From Lumbricus terrestris (taxonomy: Eukaryota; Annelida; Clitellata; Crassiclitellata; Lumbricidae): a stretch of 64,000 bases of DNA. Every line of letters starts with the position of its first letter. The first letter of the stretch is position 1. The stretch spans positions 4,161,624-4,225,623 of the forward strand of contig OX457036.1 in assembly GCA_949752735.1 (NCBI GenBank), read 5' to 3'. Below the pieces are notes generated by a model, which ran no database searches, had not been told where the DNA came from, and was given only the letters and a program-made list of their open reading frames with translations. Both the position numbers and the translations under genes were made by a program. Of the stretch, positions 1 to 12,165 are shown piece after piece.

Positions 1-264
1 GACAACGATAGAGCCACCACTAATTCCTAGTTGAAGAAATAAATAACTTTCTGCCTTGTGTTTAAATGTCGGTACATCCATGCTGGGGAAATGTTGCAGA
101 TTGTTTATTACAATTAAATGCCGTTGATTACAATCATGTGTGTTAGCCCAACTATATTTTAATCTCATGATTTCCAACATTTCTCCCAGTTCACATCCTA
201 GTATTATAGGGTCACTAAGGTTTCAGATCATCATACATATAATTTTAAAATGCATTTCGGCTTT

Positions 265-302
265 TATTTATAGGGCATGAGATATCTATGAAAGAGGTGT
301 GT
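265..302 (-). promoter_or_regulatory. PSE-TATA module 1
   Basis: On the minus strand the box ACACACCTCT (302-293) is followed after 20 bp by TATAAATA (272-265). The TATA box is canonical. The presumed transcript would run leftwards into 240-1; no terminator-like T-run was assigned. Confidence 0.45.
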
Positions 303-979
303 GCTTATTTCGCAGAGTTTTCACTTTCGTTTGGCATAACATTGCTCGGTCGCGCTGCTTTAGACCGAGCAGTGTTATGAAGAATACATAAATTAAAGGT
401 GGTCAATGCAAAGCATGAGCTAAATGAAATACACCGGAATGACGCTTTTATGCTTTATCTCCCACAATAAGTGATTTAATTGCAAAAATGCCAACAATAA
501 AAATGCACTGAACTGAATGGATGGACAATAAGCTAAACTGAAACTTCGACAATGCCTCGTCTCTGGTGCAACCAGTTCTAAGCTGTGGTGAAGAAGAACG
601 GAGGCACCAGTCATCTTTGCAATGCCAAGGCAAACCAACCAAGATCATCTGCCACGGAATTAAAAAAGGCCTCAAGCAACAGTTACTGCTAACGTCAGCA
701 CAATACCATTTTAGTTATTTTACAAGGAAATGTTTTCTGAGGACGTCAGTGATCATGTTTCTCATTGGATGTCACTAAATCGTCGATGAACTCAAAAGCT
801 ATGAAGTTTAGAATCACCTCATTCAAAAACGATAAATCTATCACTACAAAATTCTGCCATTATCATCAACGGCCTTTGTTTCATTGAGATGCAGTTGAAT
901 TCGTGCCAATGGCTGTTGCGTAAGAATTGCATGGTTAAAATACAGAAGATGATGTCATCGTTCGACTGTGCATCGCCTT
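303..979. other. AT-rich interval, nothing assignable
   Basis: No coding frame with protein-like composition, no RNA gene and no clear repeat terminus. A box-like GACCACCTTT on the minus strand near 400 lacks a TATA box at the right place and was not called. Confidence 0.5.
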
Positions 980-1235
980 TATGCAGCCAGTCCAAAGTCT
1001 AGATAAGAGCGGAGGGCAACGTTATCGCATTAATCATGATGCAGCATCCTTAAACAACGACTGCAAAACCACGAAACAAATAAAATAAATAAATACAATA
1101 CTGCTGTTTGAGGTTTTGACTCAGCTACTGGTTGGACTCTGCCAGTACCAGTACAAGGCCTGAACAAAGGATGAGGGCGACGTTGATGATCTTTGTTAGC
1201 ACACAGTGTCGTCATCCTACAACTATTAATTAACA
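980..1235 (+). repeat. Dispersed repeat R-B, two adjacent copies
   Basis: A fragment at about 980-1045 and a fuller copy at 1112-1235 carry the word series GTTGGACTCTGCCAGTACCA, GGCCTGAACAAAGGA and a GTTAGCACACAGTGTCGTC end. The same short repeat recurs near 20880, 35850, 39450, 39930, 42010 (minus strand) and 59450. No protein or polymerase III boxes were recognised, so its class (SINE or MITE) is unknown. Confidence 0.6.
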
Positions 1236-1280
1236 ACCGTTGAACGTTGGCATAAAACTCGCCATTATAACAACAGTTTT

Positions 1281-1318
1281 GTAAACCTTTAAATCAATAT
1301 CACACATCTATATAAAAC
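1281..1318 (+). promoter_or_regulatory. PSE-TATA module 2
   Basis: Box GTAAACCTTT (1281-1290), 20 bp, then TATAAAAC (1311-1318). The box lacks the first C of CACC, but the TATA box is good. A LINE 3' end begins about 70 bp downstream. Confidence 0.4.
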
Positions 1319-1384
1319 TGTGTGAAACAGCCCTTACAGAATAATTGAATTGCACTGAGTACGGTTCGTAGCAGGCTAAATATA

Positions 1385-2083
<699 letters not shown>

Positions 2084-2301
2084 TGGGCGAAACTATAGTA
2101 TCGGGGACCGAATGACGACACTAACACTAAAGATAACCAAAGACGACCTTAGCGACGCCAAATCTGACCTAACGGACCCTCACCACGCTTAACTTGAGCC
2201 CTGTCCGACCCTCACCACGCCTAACCTGAGCCATAACCGACCATCACAACGTCTAACGTGACACTAATCGACGCGTAGGTCCCGATACTTTATTTATGCC
2301 C
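2084..2301. mobile_element. Small palindromic element with minisatellite core
   Basis: Left end GGGCGAAACTATAGTATCGG and the reverse complement of the right end, GGGCATAAATAAAGTATCGG, form imperfect terminal inverted repeats. Between them lie about three 32-33 bp units starting GACCCTCACCACGC (2172-2275). No coding capacity and no clear target-site duplication. Confidence 0.5.
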
Positions 2302-2881
2302 ATCGTTGGCCAACGTCGCTTCTACTGCCGGTCTCAAGTCATGATAACAGGGTGTATGGCACGGCTAATTATTATGTCTTCACACATTAGCTTTTTAGAT
2401 CATAGCATATACTCAGTCATTTAAAATACTCCATCGGTTTGAATATCTATTCACATTCAATCCTCAAAGACGAGTCTAATAAAATTGCTGTGAATGCGGT
2501 ACAAATCTTTTCATCGATTGACATAAACGAATTCATTGACCTGTTGGATACAATCCAATTGATGCTCTTGGTGTTGTTTATACTTATCGACACACAGCGC
2601 CTTCCTCATTCTCTAACCTTTGGACTAATACTACCGCATTCGTCTCGTTCGATAGTCGCCTTTGGAGAGTGATCATTTTCAAATAAAAAATATGGAAGAT
2701 GATGTTACCTTGGCAGCACCGCCGTTATTGCCAGTTTCAAGAGACAATAATAAGATATTGTTTATGTTGCAGCGCATGACTTACCAACCAATTGCATTGG
2801 TAATCATACATTATCTGACATAATTATACATTATACAATGCTCAGTTAATCGTCGAATCCTATAATAGCGCTAGTCTGATT
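2302..2881. other. Interval without recognisable gene
   Basis: AT-rich unique-looking DNA. The open frame at 2439-2672 has no protein-like features or family resemblance. Confidence 0.4.
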
Positions 2882-2919
2882 AAACACCTTCAATTAGCTT
2901 TATCAGACCTGTATAATAA
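2882..2919 (+). promoter_or_regulatory. PSE-TATA module 3
   Basis: Box AAACACCTTC (2882-2891), 20 bp, then TATAATAA (2912-2919), preceded by GCTAGTCTGATT. A TTTT run occurs about 50 bp past the TATA start. Confidence 0.55.
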
Positions 2920-3329
2920 TTTGATTTTCGTTCGAATGATTGTTACTTTGACAGGAAGCAATCTATTTTCAATTATTTACGGCTTTCATTAAAGTCGTTG
3001 CCAGTTACAAGATTAGAGAACCGGGAAGGTATGGTGGTTTTGCTATGAACAGCGTTGTGAAATATCAAATTATCCAACTTGATTTGAATTACATTGCTCT
3101 GAGATGTAGCTAAATTCTGGTCCACCTCACAGCACATTGAGAACTGCCGGGGTTGGGGTACAAACATCAGTCTTTTAAAAAATCCCATTGTAAAGTTTTC
3201 GTTGCATCTATACATTAACTCCACAAAATATCGTTTGAACTCGCAATCATTTTCCAGCAATTATTTTACTGCCCTTCATTAGGGCATCATGCACCATGTA
3301 GAAACGCGAGTTTGACGCCATCTGTGTTG

Positions 3330-3428
3330 GAGGATGGATGGACGGATCCGATTTGACCAGGGTCTATGACAACAGAGACCGTTACTATGGGCAGAAATTT
3401 GCTCGGCATATCACAGCACTTAAGAGCA
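3330..3428 (-). repeat. Dispersed repeat R-A
   Basis: Short repeat containing, on the minus strand, GCTGTGATATGCCGAGC, AAATTTCTGCCC, GTCTCTGTTGTCATAGACCC and GGTCAAATCGGATCC. Other copies lie at 10786 (+), 43133 (+), 43606 (-), 55485 (+), 60108 (-) and 61275 (+). No coding capacity. Confidence 0.65.
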
Positions 3429-3689
3429 GAGTATGCTGGAGGAGGTCGTGTCTTTCATATGAATGTAGTGGACGAAGACAGGGTGTTGAAGTCGGTAGGC
3501 GGATAATATCACAAACACACTTAATCGGGAGCTAAACCGGAATTGCCAGCTCCAATAAAGTACGCGCGGTCTTCGCAGATCGTTTTCATTACACAGTGTT
3601 GTTAAAAACAACCAACCCAATAAGATGATGTTTCAACGGTAGTGGGGTGCGTTGAAAAACCTACACATTGAAAGAAACTGTATCCATTT

Positions 3690-3727
3690 GGACACCTTAA
3701 AATCGCTTACGAGTTGCGCTATGTATT
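3690..3727 (+). promoter_or_regulatory. PSE-TATA module 4
   Basis: Box GGACACCTTA (3690-3699), 20 bp, then TATGTATT (3720-3727). Preceded by TGTATCCATTT. Confidence 0.4.
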
Positions 3728-4164
3728 CGCTGATATACGCATTCAATTAATTGAGTGTTTTGGGCAACCTGTCTTTCACAACCGCACAATGAGCGTCATT
3801 AGAACAATTATGAACCCATTATTCGAGATAATGCAATTGCCATCCTGTTTATACGTAGAAACTCAGTTTTTCTATCGTAAGTGAAGAACAGTATCACGAA
3901 GACTTGACACAACGAACATTGACGACAGAAGCTTTCGTCATCCACTTGGTTCGTATTTCAGAAGTGAGAAGTGGTTACAGAGCAATAGTGAAAATAAAAC
4001 CCAAAAGGGTTCAAGTCCAGTTAACTGGACGAACCTTTCATAAGGCAATTAGAAAGTCAGCAGAAATTACAATCAGATTGACCCATAAGACTTAGTGGTT
4101 GACTAGACAATTATTAACCCACACGCAAATCAGTCTGATGATTGCGCCATGTATTATAATACTG

Positions 4165-4300
4165 CATATGAATCAAGACACCCTTTGGCGTGTGAAGTGT
4201 GTGAACCGGCAACCCCAATGTACGTAAATGCATGGGACGAAATCGCAGTCGTAACTTCTAGATTTCTAAAACGCAACTATGCAAATAAAAGCATTGCACC
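4165..4300. repeat. Diverged repeat paired with 6948-7090
   Basis: Shares AAGACACC, CGGCAAC, CCAATG, GCATG-GACG-AATCG and GATTTCTAAAACGC in the same order with 6948-7090. Both start with a RACACC box but have no TATA at the expected place. They may be decayed duplicates of an array unit. The open frame 4149-4595 across it continues into a simple repeat and is not credible as a gene. Confidence 0.45.
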
Positions 4301-4390
4301 AGATGATTGCAAAGCATTTTGCCGTTACAGAGGAGAGAAACTATATTTTTCTGGATCGATGTCCAGTGAAAGTCCGATACCACCTTCCAG

Positions 4391-4492
4391 AGAGACAGAG
4401 ACAGTGGCAAGACAGAGACATAGACAGAGACAGATACAGAGACATAGACAGATACATAGACAGAGACAGATACAGAGGCAGAGACCGAGAGA
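4391..4492. repeat. (AGACAG)n/(AGACAT)n simple repeat
   Basis: Irregular hexanucleotide purine-rich repeat. It produces the arginine/glutamine-rich frames on the plus strand and leucine/cysteine-rich frames on the minus strand. Confidence 0.85.
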
Positions 4493-4655
4493 GACTACTT
4501 CAGCGGGAGATGGGGACAAAAAGGGGGGGGGACAAAGCTTCAATAAAATATTAGGTCATTTTTGGGATGACGCACCAACTAACCAAATAACATAGATATA
4601 AACGTCAATGTGGCAAGATTAAACTATAAAAAGAAATCGGTAAGCTTATGCACTT

Positions 4656-4693
4656 AGATACCTTTAAATTTGATTTTGCGATGCTATAGAAAT
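4656..4693 (+). promoter_or_regulatory. PSE-TATA module 5 (weak)
   Basis: Box AGATACCTTT (4656-4665), 20 bp, then ATAGAAAT at 4686-4693. The TATA box is poor. Confidence 0.3.
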
Positions 4694-5181
4694 AAGACAT
4701 TTGCCATTTCTTATTAATTCTGTGATCGGCATTTTAATAAACAGTTTGCGTCGTTGATGTAGCTTGTAGATGGCATTTTTGTATCAAGGTCAGATCTACA
4801 AAATAATAAAAATTTTAATTGTTGCTGTTTGTTTTGAATTGTTGTTATTATTGTTGAAGCATTTGTTGTTGTGGAGATCCATTTGCAAGTGCACTTGAAT
4901 CATTGGCTACTGAAGCATTTAGAGGACAATTTCTTTCCTAATATAACATTTTAAAATATGTTTAATTGTAATGTTATATAACATAATATAGAAGTATGAT
5001 GCAAATAGAATACAAATATTGTGCATTGGATACTGAAAATCTATTTTGTAGCATTTTGAACTTTAGTTCTGTATACAGTTTGATTGTATTGGGTTTCACA
5101 CTGGCTCATTGTTTTGTTGCATTGAGACACCAGTAGATAGGAGCTTAGCTTATTGAGACCGCATATTATATCGTTATAATG

Positions 5182-5182
<1 letters not shown>

Positions 5183-5228
<46 letters not shown>
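5183..5228. repeat. (TA)n microsatellite
   Basis: About 46 bp of alternating TA. Confidence 0.9.
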
Positions 5229-5229
<1 letters not shown>

Positions 5230-5449
5230 CTATGTATATTTGTATATGTATATGCGCATATTCATATGCTTTGCAAATTATTGAAAGTTATTTTCAAATA
5301 TGTTAGAAATATGAACGGTGTAAGAGGGTACTTTATCATCTACAATTAAAAACTTAGATGAATACAATTGTGGAATTGATGAGTAGTGATAACAATCGAT
5401 TTTGCCCAGGAAATCATTGTATGGAAGATTGATAAATTTTAAAAAATTC

Positions 5450-5695
5450 TTTCACTCGCTCTACGACAATTCCTAACCGTTCGTTCTCTGTGGTTGGTCC
5501 AACAACCTGGAATGGGATTCCCTTGACTATGTGACACCTCCCAAACTCTTATCAGTTTCACAAACTGATGAAGACTGCTTTTTTGCCTCACCTAATCCGA
5601 GAGCAACTCTGAGTAGAGTCTTGCAGGAGTGCTACCTGAATTTGGATTGATTGTTCCTCTGTCCCCCTAAGGCTCCGCCAAATGATGTAGAGATT
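5450..5695 (+). mobile_element. CR1/Jockey-type LINE 3' fragment
   Basis: In one frame the translation gives RSFSVVGPTTWNGIP (about 5479-5523), the conserved tail motif near the C-terminus of CR1/Jockey-class reverse transcriptases (family knowledge: RSFSV-GP-WN-LP). It is followed, with frame breaks, by a lysine/leucine-rich end. The RT core is missing and stops are present. A related tail occurs at 20315-20720. Non-functional relic. Confidence 0.6.
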
Positions 5696-6173
5696 AGACT
5701 AAACACAAATTGACCAGCTGCATGCAATTACAATATGAATTCAAATTAATTGGAAATACAATGATCCATTCATCATCAATCAAAGGGTAAAGAAACAAAG
5801 TCGAGAATTTTACAAAATTTGCGTTTTAACATGTAGGAATATCAAGGCAGAATAAAATAAATTAATTAATTTCATTTAAATTCTACAGAGTTAATAGAGT
5901 AACATCTACCACCTGCAGAATAAATGCTATTTGCAAGTGCAATGCAATGTAGTGAAGACAATTTGCAATCGCATGCAAACATGTATGCTGTGGTCATACA
6001 TGAAGTTCTGTTGTGCCAGTGCATGTATTCACTTATCATTATGCATTAAGTTAATTTGCATAGTATAGCTTTAAGTGGACTACTCCATATGGGCAATGAC
6101 CATCCGATGAAGTTTAATATGAAGCAACCTAGTGAAATCCCACATGACACCGTTCATTCTCGCGACGCAGTTG
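5696..6173. other. Interval without recognisable gene
   Basis: AT-rich; a few TGCAAGTGCAATG-like words recur with 4890 and 5940 but no element boundaries could be set. Confidence 0.35.
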
Positions 6174-6211
6174 TTTATATTGCATCGTCAGAAATTGTTT
6201 TGAAGGTGTTT
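6174..6211 (-). promoter_or_regulatory. PSE-TATA module 6
   Basis: Minus strand: box AAACACCTTC (6211-6202), 20 bp, then AATATAAA (6181-6174), preceded by ATTCCAAACAACTT. The plus-strand open frame at 6056-6274 overlaps it and has no other support. Confidence 0.5.
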
Positions 6212-6947
6212 AAGTTGTTTGGAATAAGTAGAGCTTTCCTTAATCCAATGTTCCAAGCTGAAATGAACAACTAGTCTATACGATTAAACTCGATTGCATA
6301 ATAGTTGCATGTAATCATGCACTTTTTTACAACCCGCTTTGACACTGCTCAAGTTACAATAAATGCAACTGGCGAAACCCTTCATCACCCAAACTTCCCC
6401 TTCGAATGAGTGCCCTCAATGACGTAGCCAGGAAACAATTTGGGTTTCTATGCAACGTGGTCGCAGAGTAAAGGGAAACTTCAGGTTTTTCGTTTGTGAT
6501 ATTAATTTATCTCGGTGGAACTGTGAGACCGCAAGCACACATAAATACGGCGAAGTTTTAGGTCGTCGTATACGGAACGCGCTATAGCTGGAGGTGATAA
6601 TTCTATAATGGGGAAGTAGATATTTCTTAATTAATTTAGCAACATTTTGTGGCAGCGAAGACCATTGACGTCCAGCATATAATTACTGCGTCTATTTGCC
6701 TAACTACATCGCATCATAGACCGCTAGAATATCATTGCTATTGCGCTGAAGAGATAGTTTTAAGAGTAAGCAGAGCATGCATTATCCAGTGTGTCAATTA
6801 GCAACCTGGCAACGATAGTTTTGTCTTATTAACCGACGATTAGATTTGCTAATATAAATATAAATGTTTTCTGGAAAGACAGAAGGTAATAATAGTAATA
6901 ATTGCATCGTTATTGTTTAGCTTCCAATTGACCAATTTAAACAATCT

Positions 6948-7090
6948 CAATGAAGACACCATTGACATGCGAAGCGGCAACACCAATGCACGAATCTAAC
7001 GGATGTACGGAAGCGCATGAGACGTAATCGTATATTCAGGATTTCTAAAACGCTACTGCACGGCAATAAACGCTAATTGTAATTGGGTTA
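6948..7090. repeat. Diverged repeat paired with 4165-4300
   Basis: Same ordered words as 4165-4300, ending GGATTTCTAAAACGCTACT. Suggests an old duplication of 2.8-kb offset. Confidence 0.4.
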
Positions 7091-7104
7091 CAATAAGTCT
7101 ACCA

Positions 7105-8590
7105 AACTAATTTCAGTCAACGGCAACCAGTTTCGGCGTTTCCATCATTATGCATGGATTGGTTAAAGCGCATTGACTGGAGTTCAGTGGTAAAATCACT
7201 TAATCGCCCGCAACTATCTGACTGTGTTAATAATATTTGTTAAGTAAATTATGATAATTATCTCGCCGAAAACGACCTTTGCTGTTATAGTCTGTCGTTA
7301 AGCCCTGGATTCATTATCACTAACATAAGCTTATTATGTGAAAAGACGGCTACTGAATGCAATCAAAAATCAGTCAGAATGCACGATTGCTAAGACACCC
7401 TTAAAAAGTGCTTATTGCCGAAAATTAATACGCAAAATTAGCCTAAAAGTTAGCTCTAATAAAATCAACCATCTGTTGGCTCATGATAAGCATGGCCCAC
7501 ATCATAGAATTATACTGGATGACGTTGAAGACGAAGGATCAACAAATTCCGACAGAAACGATGCTGAGAAAATGAGGTTCTATACCAGTCGGTAAAAGCC
7601 AGATCACGCTACGAAGACAACGGAGTTGTTAACAACTGAACTTCTTCTGATGTAATTTTCATCCAAGCTTCATTTCTAAGCAAATTCGAAGCACATTCTA
7701 TTCACAAAATATCCAAAGTCGCAAGCAAATTCAGTATGAATTCAAAAAGAAATTAAAACAATTATTATTATTCAAAAGTTTAGCGTAGTCCTATGACATC
7801 AATGGCCGTTGACGACTATCCCAAAAATATGCAATGCAGTGAAAAGAAACATCTGGTATCATAAAAACACCGTCAAAGATGACATTGTCTAAACGACGCG
7901 TCACAATTACTTAGTTAATTTTCAAGGAAGAGATTCTTTTGGCATTTTCTATGCTTGTTTATTTCATAGTTGATTATATAAAAGAAAAAGGTGTTGAAAA
8001 TAAATCTTCCTTTAAACAAACAGTAACACATGGATAAATCCAATTGAGCGATGATTGGTCGAGTTATAAGCCGTGCTATTCTTAAGTCTACCTTCTCAGA
8101 ACCCCACCCACAGCATTCAAACAATCCTATTATCGGCAGAATCGGAAATACATGTAGTCGACGAATTTAATCGCCATCGGAAACACAGGACAAAGCAACT
8201 CATACAACAGATCAAACTCTATTTTATTTTCTAGAGATTAAGCCTCAGCTAAAGTACCTGGTCAATTGCATGTATCGACAGTTCGACACATCGTGGCTGT
8301 CAGGACCGTTAGCATCCATTTAGCCTTCATCCCACCTCCGCATGTTTTGCTATACGTTGTGCACAAGCTGGGTTCTCTAGGGAGCCCATGTAATCAAAAA
8401 TAATGAGGTTTTTATGAGCAATAAATGAGTAAGTAACATGACGGTTACGGCAAGGTGTGGATTATTGTAAATGTTTGGTTTTAGTCTACTACGGCGACAT
8501 CAATTAAATAAACAAAGCATGTTGCTGATAATCTGACTTTGGATGGCCTGAAGAATTAGAGGGCAAGCTAATTCACATTGGGGTCTGACT
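7105..8590. other. Interval without recognisable gene
   Basis: Contains the unsupported open frame 7338-7595 and two poor box-like sites (7396 AGACACCCTT; minus-strand CAACACCTTT at 7996-7987, whose TATATAA lies only about 16 bp from the box). Nothing else stands out. Confidence 0.35.
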
Positions 8591-8624
8591 GAAATAACAA
8601 AAGATACGGTATCGAGAGAAGAAT

Positions 8625-9013
8625 ATTGGCTTTTGAAAGGAAATGCTATAGGAGTATTTTGGGAATAGTGTGGACACCGAAAGTGACTAACGTAGAACTG
8701 TACAATCGCATACACCTCAAGGAAAACATGATGCAGAGTATAATCCGTAGGAAACTGGGTCTGTTCGGTCACATTATGCCGAATGAGCAATGACAGGAAA
8801 ATAAATAAGTGTTTGGAATGATGGACGGACAAAACAAAAGAGGGCGACCTCATAGAGAATGGGCGGATGATTTAATAGACTGGTGCGGAACATCACTGCA
8901 GAAGCTGAGCCACATCGCACTGGAAAGAAACAATGGAAGAACATGGTTAAAATGGCGTCAGACACCTACGGGCGTTGAGCCCACGGTTCATGGTGATGAT
9001 GATGATGAAATAA
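8625..9013 (+). mobile_element. Non-LTR retrotransposon 3' end, second copy of the CFDP2-like family
   Basis: The frame runs CYRSILGIVWTPKVTNVELY, then IIRRKLGLFGHIMPN, two stops, then KRGRPHREWADDLIDWC, and ends in a GATGATGATG tail at about 8995-9007. This is the C-terminal thumb and tail of the same class of RT as at 1385. Identical order and the shared GAT tail show both are 3' ends of one LINE family. Stops and a short frame break make it a pseudogene. Confidence 0.75.
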
Positions 9014-9332
9014 AAAATATTAAAAAAATATATAAAATATTTCCAATATAGTAGCTACAGCATAATTATCACGTATGACAGTCCGAAAAATCTCATACAA
9101 CGCCAACTCGTAACTATTTATAGAACATTACTGGTCCAACTTCTACTGCTTGCTAGGAATTAGGTTAGCAACAGATTCTATTTTTTGCTTTTGAACGGGG
9201 GAAAATAATTCCTATCGGTTTACCTAAAAAAACGTGAGCGTCGTATGAGGTGCAATAAACACAAAAACCAGATGGACGTCAAGGACCTTTGCTTTCATAA
9301 TAAGTCTGTAAAATCGCGACCACACATCCATT

Positions 9333-9370
9333 AAACACCTTCAAAACAAGATTAGCAAACTGTATATAAA
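9333..9370 (+). promoter_or_regulatory. PSE-TATA module 7
   Basis: Box AAACACCTTC (9333-9342), 20 bp, then TATATAAA (9363-9370). One of the best examples: both boxes match the consensus fully. Confidence 0.6.
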
Positions 9371-9517
9371 TTTTGAACACGATTAGTTTGGCGATTACCG
9401 AACCAACTCCACGTAAATCAGAAATGGTATGATCTATCTGTAAGAAAAGACGTGGCTGACTTTGTCCAGAATGCACGCTCACAGTTTTGCAGCTACTGTC
9501 CATAAACATTGTACATA

Positions 9518-9735
9518 GACAGAGGGCCATCAGAATTAGTCAGTGGAGGGTTGGCGATTCTCTACCACCATGGGGGCCAGAGGGGGGCGAAACCCCGACA
9601 ATATTCACCAACACGCTGCTATTGATTTCAAATTTTGTACCCAGACAGAGGGCCATCAGAACCACACGGTGAAGGGATTGGCTAATCTCTACCACCATGG
9701 GAGCCAGATTGGGGTGGGGGCGAAAACCGTAAGAC
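9518..9735 (+). repeat. Two-unit tandem duplication, period 126 bp
   Basis: GACAGAGGGCCATCAGA starts at 9518 and again at 9644. Both units continue through TCTACCACCATGGG, GCCAGA and a G-rich GGGGGCGAAA word. The second unit leads directly into module 8. Confidence 0.75.
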
Positions 9736-9746
9736 GGCAGTTTATT

Positions 9747-9784
9747 AAACACCTTCTTAAACGCTTGCATGGTCATTATATAAA
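9747..9784 (+). promoter_or_regulatory. PSE-TATA module 8
   Basis: Box AAACACCTTC (9747-9756), 20 bp, then TATATAAA (9777-9784). About 35 bp downstream the sequence is replaced by a G-rich element (9815-10160), so the putative transcript is probably interrupted. Confidence 0.55.
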
Positions 9785-9814
9785 TGGTGAGAGCAGTTCA
9801 TGTAGATTAACGCG

Positions 9815-10160
9815 TACCGGTGGAGGTCGGAGTTAGTGGTGGCGTGTTGTGGGGTGGGTGGGGAGTGTGAGGATGGGGAGGGTGGTGGGGAGACAATTTC
9901 GCCGAAAACCCTAATTTCACGGGTGGCATGCCGGTGAAGGTTGGAGTGTTGTGGGGTGTGTGGGGTGTGGTGGGGGGGCGGGAATGAAGTGGGGTGGGGT
10001 GGGTGGGGTGGGGGTGGTGGGGTTGGTTGGGCGGAGGGGTGAGGGGTTTGAGCGGGTTGAGAGAGGTGGGGGTTGAGGTGGGGGTGTGGTGGTGTGGAGT
10101 TGTGGCCAGAGCGGGTCGAATCCTAAATTTCCCGGGCAACGCCGGGTACCACAGCTAGTC
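9815..10160 (+). repeat. G-rich repetitive element ending CCCGGGCAACGCCGGGTACC
   Basis: Plus strand is a run of GGTGG/GGGGTG words with many four-tract G clusters, ending in AATTTCCCGGGCAACGCC, then GGGTACCACAGCTAGT. A related C-rich tract at 33705-33950 carries the corresponding end (ACTAGCTGGGGTGCCTGG) at its left side. Frames on the minus strand (proline/threonine/histidine-rich) are composition artefacts. Confidence 0.6.
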
Positions 10161-10294
10161 TGTGATAAGAATATAAAACTTCTGTGAACGACAATGACCC
10201 ACGTTGCTGAAATGATGAAACCCATCCTGTACTAATTAAAGAAGAACTGATGTTCGAACTGCTTCGATGAGAACTTTACGCGTTATGACTTGAA

Positions 10295-10790
10295 AATGTT
10301 TTTATTGGTGTTCCTCAGCGGTCAATCCTTGGACTCCCTACTTTCATCCTATACACGGCTGATGTCACGTCTCTTTTTCCAAGTCACTCTGCTACTGCCC
10401 ATCTCATTGCCTATGGTGTTGTGGCCCATGTTCATGGTAAATTAGTCCTCCGTCTTATCAACTCACATTAGTTAGCCGTCACATGATTTGCAATTGTGGA
10501 TATCTTCTAATAACCTTTCATTCAACTCGTTCAGAATTCAACTCATCTGGCTGAGCACTGCTCTGCAACTTCTAATAGTTGACTTTTTCATTTTCTCTTA
10601 AACCTCTCCTCAATTTACATTTCAACTTCTATGGTCGCCACCTAGGTGTCACTGTTGACAGCTCACTCATATCTCAACACATATAACCAACGTTATCCGC
10701 TCCTTTTACTTCCATTTGTATTTTGGCTGTATAATCAATATTGTCTCCTCTTAATTAAAAAACTGATGTAATATAAAAAAAAATCTAGGG
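10295..10790 (+). mobile_element. CR1/Jockey-type RT fragment
   Basis: Conceptual translation reads VPQRSILGLPTFILYTADV (about 10308-10364), a decayed version of the RT motif GVPQGSVLGPLLF-LYT. Further on HLGVTVDSSL (near 10637-10666) matches the downstream YLGV-VD motif. The YADD region has decayed (AYGVVAH). Several stops and frame changes lie between. A repeat R-A fragment follows at 10786. Confidence 0.65.
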
Positions 10791-10918
10791 TTACGGCCTC
10801 TGTTGTCATAAGCCCTAGTCAAATCTGGGCCATCGATCTTAATTATATTGTGCTGCATAACATTGCTCAGTCACGCTTCAGTATGCCAAAAGAACAGTCG
10901 GAACACCACGAAATAATA

Positions 10919-10956
10919 GCACACCTCTTATAAAGATCAATTTTGCGATATAAATG
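10919..10956 (+). promoter_or_regulatory. PSE-TATA module 9
   Basis: Box GCACACCTCT (10919-10928), 20 bp, then TATAAATG (10949-10956). Confidence 0.5.
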
Positions 10957-11434
10957 TTGACTGAATTGCAAATACGCGATCATGCCAACATTCATCTCTT
11001 TAGCGACATCTTTTGACAACAAATTGCTAAATATAATAACGAAGTAACTTATTCATGCCAGCTTTATTCAGCATGGTATCATGTTATTTTTTCTGTGGAC
11101 GATAATAGCTTTTGCCGCTATCGGCAGTTGTTTTGTAACAAATAGAATACGATACCTACCAAATGTTAAGTTCTGCTAGCACACCTTTTAATCACTTTCT
11201 TAGAGACTCTGTATGTTGCCCCGAATTTGTCTCTTTTTAAAATCAATGGCGAGTTCAGTTGGGAAAAAATCGTACGATGACTTTTGGGGTCATACGGTGT
11301 CAGTAGGCTCAAGTCTACCAGTCAGTAAAATAATTGATGAGTTTAGGATGAATGCAAGTACGACGTTACTGGCAATGACCGTCGCAAGACATAATCAAAC
11401 ACTGGATTACACATAATAATGCTACTATCTGCTA

Positions 11435-11472
11435 AGACACCTTTACTTAGCTATTAATCAAGTATATATTAA
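11435..11472 (+). promoter_or_regulatory. PSE-TATA module 10
   Basis: Box AGACACCTTT (11435-11444), 20 bp, then TATATTAA (11465-11472). A weaker box GCACACCTTT at 11179 with TGTATG near the TATA site lies 256 bp upstream. Confidence 0.5.
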
Positions 11473-11604
11473 TGCATATTGACAGTTTAGTTCATTAGGC
11501 TTTAACCTCTCCGACGACAAAATTATCAATATAACCGAGTGTTACTGGGAAATGATAACGTTCAAACGGTAAAAAACTGAATCTGGATCTTCTGTGGGGG
11601 GGGC

Positions 11605-12165
11605 TTAGCCTCCTAGTCCCTGATAAACTCCGCCCATGAATTCCACCTAAGATGGTCATCGATGACTAATCCCAGAAATTTAATCTGAGATACATGTTTA
11701 ATGGGGACATTGTTAAGAATAATAGTTTTAGTTGAGTCCTCTGGGATCCTCTTTTCTATGCTGGAGAATAGAATGTAGTTGAATTTTTTAATGTTAACGG
11801 ATAGGAAGTAAGCATTAAACCAATTGGCTATATGCAACAATTCAGAGTTCATTTGCATGAGAAAATCATTTACAATGCCAGAGGTGATATGGACAGCAGT
11901 ATCATCGGCATATAGATAAAAGAGAAGCTTATTGGGACAGTTGCTAATGTCATTGATATAATTTAAGAACAACAGTTAGCCTAGGATGCACCCTTGGGGA
12001 ACCACAAAGTGTATAGTAGTCAAATCAGACAGTGCTCCGCAATAGGTAACCTTTTTCAATCTATTGGTTAAATAGGATTTGAACCAATCTACTACAACTC
12101 GTCTTATGCCATAGACTAATTAGATTATACCATAGCGACATAATTTATCGATTAGTATATCATGT
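11605..12165 (-). pseudogene. Reverse transcriptase relic, fingers-palm part (non-LTR)
   Basis: Minus-strand translation contains, in order, KHDILIDKLCRYGI, a stop, VDWFKSYLTNR, VPQGCILG, a stop in the next position, FLNYINDISNC, LYADDTAVHI (the catalytic YADD) and IKFLGLVIDD. This is the central palm of a CR1/Jockey-like non-LTR RT. A 119-codon frame covers 11972-11613. It is inactive because of in-frame stops, and its upstream part was separated by a 1.2-kb TTAA-flanked element (12166-13362). The continuation is at 13363-13480. Confidence 0.8.

Noticed and set aside
4149..4595. 148-codon frame
   Set aside because: First half shares diverged repeat sequence with 6948-7090 and second half is the AGACAG simple repeat.
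5530..5570. Plus-strand TGACACCTCC box
   Set aside because: Lies in a LINE 3' coding remnant and has no TATA.
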